Origin: an uncultured Clostridia bacterium
Lineage (GTDB): Bacteria > Bacillota > Clostridia > Christensenellales > UBA1242
Length of the DNA stretch: 22,306 nucleotides
NCBI GenBank assembly: GCA_947631875.1
Contig: CANRMV010000005.1
Coordinates: 1-22,306 of the forward strand
Direction: 5' to 3'
Positions 20,101 to 22,306 of this stretch are shown piece by piece. Below the pieces are notes generated by a model, which ran no database searches, was not told the DNA's origin, and saw only the letters and a list, made by a program, of their open reading frames with translations. Positions within the stretch are counted from its first letter, which is position 1; each line of letters starts with the position of its first letter. Both the position numbers and the translations under genes were made by a program.

Positions 20101-22306
20101 AAATATTTTTCCGCCGAATTCTTTGATGCGTTCAACTCTGAACTGCTCATTTTGCCTGTTATATCTTCGCCCACACTAATTTGTGTTGTTTTTTCAACAA
20201 AAAGCGTTTTACCCTCTGCACCGCTTTTATATTCGTTGAATACATCTCCGTTTTCGCCACCATAATTATATTGATATTCAACCAAAATCAAAGTGTATTG
20301 TGTGGAAAGGAAAATTGCACCATTTGCGTCATCAAATTTTTGCAAATTGTTGTATTTGAAACATCCTTCCGTCACACTATCTGTTCCATTTGTTCCAGGA
20401 TAAATTGTTGCCTCTTCTGCATTTGGTGTTCGCGCACTAAATTTTGATCCGTCATTTGTTTGATAGATCATATTGAAATTGTTGTGCATGAAAGTGACAA
20501 GTTGACTTTCTCTTGTTTCGCCCTCTGTTGGCTCTTTCATAGCAGCAATCAAAAAGTCTTTACTCCCGCTTTCTTGGCTTTGATACAAAGCAAACCAATT
20601 TCCGTCACTTCGCGTTTCAAAGGCATAAACAAAATATAGCGTGCGCTGATCACTTGCATTTAATTTAAAATTAACTTTAAACAAAAGTTGTTTGCCGTCA
20701 CCGTCAAGTTTGTTTCCATTTAATTGCTCTGAGACAAATGTATTTTTGTTGCCTTCACTGTTTATTGTATAGAACAAAACCTTATTTTCTTCAAAACTAT
20801 ATCCAAAAATTGTGTTTGAATCTTTTCCTTCAAATGTTTGGTCTCCAACAACCAAATCATACTGCGTTGCACCCTTCAAATCAAGGTTTGGAGACAGCCC
20901 GTAAACCACCTCTTTACTTGCAGAGAATTTAGAACCAATAACTGTTCTTTCCACAGAGATTGTTATGTCGTTGTTTCCAATAAGATTGTAAAAATTCATT
21001 GTTTTAGTTACATCAAAAACATCATTCACTCCGCTGTTTAAGTTTTCTGTTCCAACTTTCTTAACTTTCAGTTGTCCAAAATTTGAATCTGGAAGTTCGT
21101 TTAAACTGGCTGGGGTGAAAGTGAAGCCTGGCAAAATGTTGGCATAAAAACTAAGATAATTGGTTATTTTGTCACTGTAATTCGTGCCAAACGTGTATTC
21201 AACAACCAAATCACCGCCCTGATCGGCAACACTGTTCGTTGAAAAAGAAGTGTGTGTTTTTTCGTCAACATATCCGTCTAAATGAATGTTGTTTTTCTCA
21301 CCCACGCCAAACACGTCACTCCACTCAAAATCCTTGAAGCCAGCCCATTTGGCAACATTTCCTGCCTCAACTTTTTTAAAAGTGATTTTTAATGTTTGCT
21401 TGGCAACTTTTTCGCCCGTTCCAGAAGATGCAAATCCCTTCCATTCAGCAAACAAAACTTTGTCATAAGTGTCATTTATAAAATCAAGTTTTCCCTTTTC
21501 TTTGGTGTCGCCCTCAAAATTATTGCCACCAAACTTTGTGTGCAAACTTGCCACCTCAAACCCATCTCTAAGATATTTCACCGTTCCGTCAGCAGATTTG
21601 TATTGAGGCATTCCCCACAAAACATCATCATATTCAGTAGATTTTGAATCATAAATAAGATTGAATTTAACATACACATTGGAATCGTTTATTTCATCAA
21701 AACCCTGCACTTTTCCAAAACCATATGCTGCTTTAAATCCATCATATTCATACTCTTCATTTTTAACATATAGGTTTCTGTTAAAATATGCACCATTTGT
21801 GTTTAAAGTTGCACCAAAATTTGCTAGTTCATATTGGTTGTAAACAACATAAACCTCTTCGGTGAAAAACTTACCGTCCTCGCCTGAAAGCCAAACAGTG
21901 TAAAGTGTCAAATAATTCTTGCCTTCCTGTTCCTTTGCTGCATTCAAAAGGGCCACGCTATCCGTTATAACGGCAGTGTTTGCATTTGATGTCATTCCAA
22001 TATTTTCTTTTGAAAATCCAAGCCTCTTGTATCCTCTTCGAATAATGGTGTCTGCTTGTCCAAATTTTGTTGAAATGTCAGGAATGTTTGTTCCAAAGGT
22101 TTTATCTATATTCTGCAAGACAATTCCGCCCGCCGCATTTAAAATGATATGATATTCACCTTTATAGACACTCTTTTCTTTGTTATAGAAAGTTCCGCCA
22201 TTTGGATCTATTGTGATGTCGTAGCCGGCAAAGCCGCTGTCATCTTCCGATTGATTTAATTTCCCCTTAATTTTTGTGATGCTGCCATTTCCAACATCCT
22301 TTAAAG
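7329..22306 (-). CDS. Giant modular surface protein (adhesin-like), N-terminus beyond the window, ended by an in-frame TAA
   Basis: The minus-strand frame is open from the right edge to TAA 7329-7331: about 4,990 codons with no internal stop. The TTG at 22116-22118 is an internal codon, because 62 in-frame codons upstream are open and contain module-like sequence (YDITIDPNGGTFY). Modules, in reading order: an N-terminal Flg_new-like repeat (RRGYKRLGF ... YLTLYTVW); β-rich sequence; Flg_new repeats near 18.9-18.1 kb (KGYRFVGWSV, RFGYTFLGWDL, LTLYVAWDY); a β-rich segment I cannot assign; three YDG modules (KVYDGNN, KVYDGNN, KRYDGTT) interleaved with MBG-like Ig-fold modules at 15.3-11.2 kb; then further Flg_new repeats to the stop. 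The protein is very cysteine-poor, as usual for exported Gram-positive surface proteins. Such repeats form extended stalks in adhesins; the ligand is unknown. There is no membrane anchor before the TAA; that lies in the following frame. Confidence 0.85.
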   Translation of the reverse strand, partial: LKDVGNGSITKIKGKLNQSEDDSGFAGYDITIDPNGGTFYNKEKSVYKGEYHIILNAAGGIVLQNIDKTFGTNIPDISTKFGQADTIIRRGYKRLGFSKENIGMTSNANTAVITDSVALLNAAKEQEGKNYLTLYTVWLSGEDGKFFTEEVYVVYNQYELANFGATLNTNGAYFNRNLYVKNEEYEYDGFKAAYGFGKVQGFDEINDSNVYVKFNLIYDSKSTEYDDVLWGMPQYKSADGTVKYLRDGFEVASLHTKFGGNNFEGDTKEKGKLDFINDTYDKVLFAEWKGFASSGTGEKVAKQTLKITFKKVEAGNVAKWAGFKDFEWSDVFGVGEKNNIHLDGYVDEKTHTSFSTNSVADQGGDLVVEYTFGTNYSDKITNYLSFYANILPGFTFTPASLNELPDSNFGQLKVKKVGTENLNSGVNDVFDVTKTMNFYNLIGNNDITISVERTVIGSKFSASKEVVYGLSPNLDLKGATQYDLVVGDQTFEGKDSNTIFGYSFEENKVLFYTINSEGNKNTFVSEQLNGNKLDGDGKQLLFKVNFKLNASDQRTLYFVYAFETRSDGNWFALYQSQESGSKDFLIAAMKEPTEGETRESQLVTFMHNNFNMIYQTNDGSKFSARTPNAEEATIYPGTNGTDSVTEGCFKYNNLQKFDDANGAIFLSTQYTLILVEYQYNYGGENGDVFNEYKSGAEGKTLFVEKTTQISVGEDITGKMSSSELNASKNSAEKYFKINKVTVQQEVDGVLSDKLSDATFNNFDFKTNTQDWQPGRYVITIGFDDVTYTINFGAKFVSHSNMSDFKNRVDNRTYGTGYEAYLKNFGDSQTDFLTLDDTLQSASTVLSQVIEYQGNSVGLLQVTDLLYNTQISIAPVETTGVQHYGFLLRTNLGRELNQNDNYAQTLGSIYDNVSAINGVNSVVDQWVVNLIAIFEVKELTLSLSESIVIKDYNGTGTEETTTFENLQLTGNAANLDENYVYNYQDIAQTQVKTDFTFTLGGNSQSFYDIAGIRLGYNDGAFIQVEEWQNDGENPQTFSQDFKECFNSLLEKQGDITKIYLLQFVIKQHKAEITFHSGAGEGEYRANGARVARAGEVKSGEQDVANVIYTKTLYFGQNVNLLSDQTNDFINISTLFGTRKGYRFVGWSVFGKSGENRADEAILDNVFAFTTNFNKNLGQHSEGTNIWQIHIYKLWRANGYEITFDGNGNDANAAPTPNSINLNYDAPLIFDGIPNNVKRFGYTFLGWDLNEKMFLEYKDGSFNFSSDLIENDKVVIDGVEYFVKEDENWLLCIDEGFELTARWQANSYKVTVDYNRSSEKDDTKQFDVVYEQASGFKELLQDVNSQNLKRSHFTYVGVYYVYNNVYVEVTENDVLTNETLSAVFPQDALAGSEVLTLYVAWDYDYSNSYALTLINTDFGRDVYKGEAYFKNLTDKFNASNIENSVGMNFATGDKLISLVEDNKVSVSWQIGRDGAVKPTQYSATDVGQYYFIVYINFTDEAVLSKDIPTISIGFTYEITPAEIVFEKNEEAAKLVFAKKIMEPYYPKEDIDKLTSFGTISTPNSVAKFIADKDSLKNSEDETKITTASEQDIYEYILVKFYLIGMSSGADFKAFKDWTYQNYVNYKTNSGENVQNILNNLNYFEYYTHGFEANSFDVFFADIINLKSGTLAQAKGIEIESVKLQTNYGSFSPNSMFTIRLYLTAADPKMLDNFQINKEGENYYVDFGQAFLLKQTLEVQNTDEFVELFYVDGEQQREVGFKVDVAVSDKDLQAKIELAKDFLFNIYGRKYQLVDSKNYIFVAANAYTSNSGTAEEDTLFNFKDEINYIYINNVSILALKDINADANSFEFDNAANYFNLTMKEDYVFTIKNTRGVAHITVQAKYNTFETNSGFEEYTLNAERLSSLGINTNLLNDFLYISEIGYTIDGTSGTINLEKEKIFEGRKQIFANTGSSAGIHLADIEVSNGYLVEIFASSAVTQINFSTRAMISDNIAIFTWSETTSSITDFNQSWEVQRSSGNRSTKTWKPSEEEVENKNVEWFAVYTDMVAVTYTNIPGEENSALIRIGQSKYADVTKPSIKGFNLDKLVLKENENLQFEGLFDTATGLYKPYFATDNRVAIFQPIEIKTYWIIDTSILYNSYYGDEYVYTADVYSFTDVWTVETLLYLINQNTNLFTYTYEWAKVGSPQNQIISKTQQFSLDGKGTYQESGLYRLTISSKLKDEYLHYVDEGTEITGSTYYEFTLQFLRRKVTKIEPSATESDFAGSSKNQIGSWGLTVTYENAAEEEEEFSVVYNSKDFVVTYAGKVVTAMIDAGVYTIKYKLSSDLYDISALDMANVVEDDGESCYQFTYTIKPVEVELEDFSIEKTFNTLVGEKSFVENVITPTGESVAISLTRDKDNELDEHVGSYKLYLDGTATFSPNYTLKKGNIKLVENGVVLDSTQELGTLYIRQSGGLEIRVDGLDRDDYTAQFNAEGYTFALKVVNSNISLQISCNGSVVKSYNLKFFDKSTASFITNSTILSILQEYVGGLSTTFRSEATGSTAAKVLESGIYFYVVTISADFNKYYQTTEMSNQYRFIIERREIETDSWTITKVYDGNNTLKLDLEGHALTGDAEMYVTATFSSIHAEQNLRVTLVLEGSDKNLANYKLTKTEFTNGEITPRNATMTFGIDSSFTYGEISESNLEGLITRKSVTDGASAGGNSVEDILYANTYSLSYGIKLADNGAVQKSPRGFYFVGTYSLDIKVNYSKDFKFTIAYEPATFTIDKKIVSDHPVTKVTRTVLDEVEDEILDTYYDTATGDTLILHYTISGDYNDNGHYKVGGPYDFVLKEVTSGNNDLPNLQDNYTITIPEHNQGLQVTAAAQALYIEIVDETIFKKAYISKEYSFSISGTTLSLNGGATATSEIHFFIKDGTENKPITSVDTSKLTIFSGIASNTKFKNVGNYNLGLSGTVDGYTAVSFAKAYVLVIEAATITVPDSVTKVYDGNNVIDVTEISGVLESDQVKVTGRYEDINVNEAGANWDVALTLSGEQATNYKLSKETIKGTITKAIAHFAYAGQKEAVFGTINNSYGFERFVSAFEGPVDNTKSVSMSQYELNVSVKRADDKPLYSEANFLHAGTYTITFTAVEAGTRNYTFTDLEITLTITALTIDVSFSTQGQIQATFGENAASNPQIPFMFRTNLNETIELILTRDRASENQIGYYKITGAQIAENESYSNDYTINFLGDTTDLGAYQIVAPNLPLYVLLSDKDVVNSTEYQQNNEIIQLEYDGKTYSSVSVGGNAADGYELVITSSDGLSSHKYALSFYTTNDNASIYTKYKESIVGLSAKFAYTSAISKNVGIYWMNATSVTAGDYSQTVKFGRYGETSCFALQITKKTVTLNVEDNVFERPFTNTQAIYNISSVDAPTMLKGLVAGEGFGFTLTLYENLGTEEAPQKGEIAQFVNAKSCIVEGKIDEDDVVGQNYILDTSKIKGRIAKATLVVVINNRDLVYNYGQIADNAPLPFEFENPEGVVAFDYYRMTQTDRLDISIRVDVAEGLVSGAGYLKVGTYGVRVYATKINDFNLQFKVDRTIYNDDNGLIPDAVVEVLPIKISLSEKAETFDKIFTKRYDGTTEVQFKNGDELRFNIVGVLLGDEVLISNVEYENAMDGNRIAIIFKFAGKDIENYDLSQIQNKYFGTITAIRVKLAFDAHAEGSTVVNQNGGNVSDLFIKYPFENGNISASILDNAVFPVEISGKAGHAFLGWYMLFEVESGSAQHTLLQSYAVGLESDYTDGKFRVKIENNTYAMNFFAKLLEDSTFGYYYKDAKYVDAGEQITFLLEADWETNSYEVTINIVDENGNPFSQEYDLARVEYAHAKDESGLSNVAMHGHTCKVNVVFDDIMRIGYAINDTNKCQFVGFYLGNTLISELGNNNFVINQTLLQIAHVKEAYVLNLRFRISPVEISLDFTACENATIANVTDFYLQRERVWTYSTNYFALKENDMTIAEFLELAQYSALGYELTQLSNVVAANFESTYLYEILPGNSVDNRYVLNLVGQFAPKQIEVTLHFGYLEGEDEKIENQSIDFGTTFGEADWWHVVTRVGYDFVEWNTAAAGNGKTINEQTQVDQEEKYELYAIWEKQKVTIHFEVANATVVFDTFEGLNITRYDWGYEINRIDFETTVAFTINPNLGYEIGELPKEFVSLSSGKYQFTIPANTEGQQFLTYRIEINKKNNQVVLQGDEFIFNYVAFEGDATKQIEGGKFSVLTDSAFRIEVTAAKGYEMTQDFDVVGNPEENTNFVVSSNLENRTVEGQIVSVLTVYVTGIKSGLTFNFVTVARSNRISITFQTPEGNTDEQTVSEVYYENNSHAVTTTNFELYLLTGQTLVVHVKFAYGFVYETGNCAVSGVTVSDTETTEYTGYYKFVISGAQTDATMTISAKRKQFTLTVEVRSYDSEGRLVVDGVAGNEALVNGEDASAGVKIDYNTEAQLSIRIAPAFGFEGWLLPYEDHPFDTAETTTYKVISDTTLYAAFYEGENYVIWFGTVLLDTRYFQVEEELESRKNYSIFSDGGLFYDGHEELLSIGSGNRQYATIKNITSTEFMYATPDGYDFVGFGYYIGTDFVVAYDGRADFVNGKAVFSIKGNQLQSEVRDVYVILQAKEVELSFSSELEIEDEVSALEADLSEVTIRSGANALNSFGYIDSTRIHFAGDDFVDGKLVSNSEFSIVAHSGGEFELLINVTRRGFVLSRIDYTGDIMIINQENPNGDGLLFNVYVLSTNTGYFGIKLVYTSQLNFVDLSFVSEKTGENFEVDGGLFRVTIDDDSKGRAWVSSNETSQIRVSGYTNVGFSVTAFIRAGFTFKNAIIVAADGTEIIVGEILFEKLVIEDTGFTGKVTFKVRDFLDVNSIKLMLIPTTYKVLFKDGDTVLLTRNIYYFENFDLSLDEIAKLTLKRTNYVYQGYFTRENGAGRLYVNSDYMFVGPWTENGYVLNSITPTHYVLDDNSQMLPDGSI
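11200..15300 (-). repeat. YDG/MBG-like adhesin module block
   Basis: Three YDG motifs lie near 14511-14536 (KVYDGNN), 13345-13370 (KVYDGNN) and 11465-11490 (KRYDGTT), each followed some 60-80 residues later by a NYxLs...GxIT-type end (NYKLTKTEF, NYKLSKETI, NYDLSQIQN). Between and after them are MBG-like modules recognisable by TFTYGE (about 14270), AVFGT (about 13110), ATFGE (about 12810) and VYNYGQ (about 11825), and by GTYxxxI ... FTI linkers. More degenerate copies appear near 15230 (KTFNTLVGE) and 12120 (RPFTNTQ). The first two YDG sites share 24 of 25 bases. Confidence 0.75.
18100..18900 (-). repeat. Flg_new/InlB-type repeat block, upstream group
   Basis: Encodes successive modules with the GY-x-F-x-GW core and a tail of the form LxxxW-x(4)-Y-x-I/V-T: GYRFVGWSV (about 18855-18895) ending in YKLWRANGYEITF; GYTFLGWDL (about 18566-18600) ending in LTARWQANSYKVTV; and a third tail, LTLYVAWDYDYSNSYALTL, near 18.1 kb. 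The 14-mer ccagccaagaaaag at 18570-18583 recurs at 11070-11083, where it encodes the same FLGW core. Confidence 0.75.

Noticed and set aside
22116..22118. TTG as the real start of the giant gene
   Set aside because: The frame stays open through 62 further codons to the window edge, and those codons encode module-like sequence (YDITIDPNGGTFY). There is also no ribosome binding site.
500..22150. Many plus-strand open frames of 60-130 codons
   Set aside because: They lie opposite well-supported minus-strand genes and show no family motifs or ribosome binding sites; they are by-products of the coding sequence on the other strand.
7329..22306. CRISPR or tandem DNA repeat array
   Set aside because: Repeats are protein-level and divergent; only short DNA matches (14-25 bases) were found, with no regular spacers.

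Overview
The window is an AT-rich stretch of a Bacillota-type genome, most likely from an uncultured, clostridia-like lineage. The evidence is the gene order holB–ricT–trmN6 (the order of holB–yaaT–yabB in Bacillus) and a giant surface protein built from InlB/Flg_new-type repeats. TAA, TAG and TGA all end genes, so the standard code fits. All recognisable genes lie on the minus strand, so transcription runs from high to low coordinates. I see no tRNA or rRNA gene, CRISPR array, insertion sequence or phage gene, and no gene-free stretch longer than 300 bases.

From 22306 down to 5544, three quarters of the window is one giant modular surface protein. Its frame is still open at the right edge, so the true start and signal peptide lie outside. 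Reading down: a β-rich N-terminal part, an Flg_new-like block (about 18.9-18.1 kb), an unassigned β-rich part, a block of YDG and MBG-like adhesin modules (about 15.3-11.2 kb), a second Flg_new-like block (about 11.1-6.8 kb), a GLUG-like domain, and a C-terminal membrane anchor with a basic tail. One in-frame TAA at 7329-7331 cuts this frame inside what looks like a single Flg_new module. This separates a 14.98-kb reading frame from its anchor-bearing tail.

From 5500 to 2085 lie uppP (undecaprenyl-diphosphatase, recycling of the wall lipid carrier) and a Ca2+-type P-type ATPase, closely spaced and ending in an intrinsic terminator. From 2021 to 1 lie holB (clamp-loader delta-prime), ricT (Fe-S regulator of RNase Y) and the 5' end of trmN6 (tRNA1Val methyltransferase). 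holB appears to have its own promoter placed so that the transcript would be nearly leaderless. ricT overlaps holB and is followed by a second terminator-like hairpin just before trmN6.

I did not find a convincing new multi-gene system. The most notable observation is the giant adhesin-like gene with its nonsense codon. The leaderless holB promoter and the stop-codon-containing terminators are secondary.
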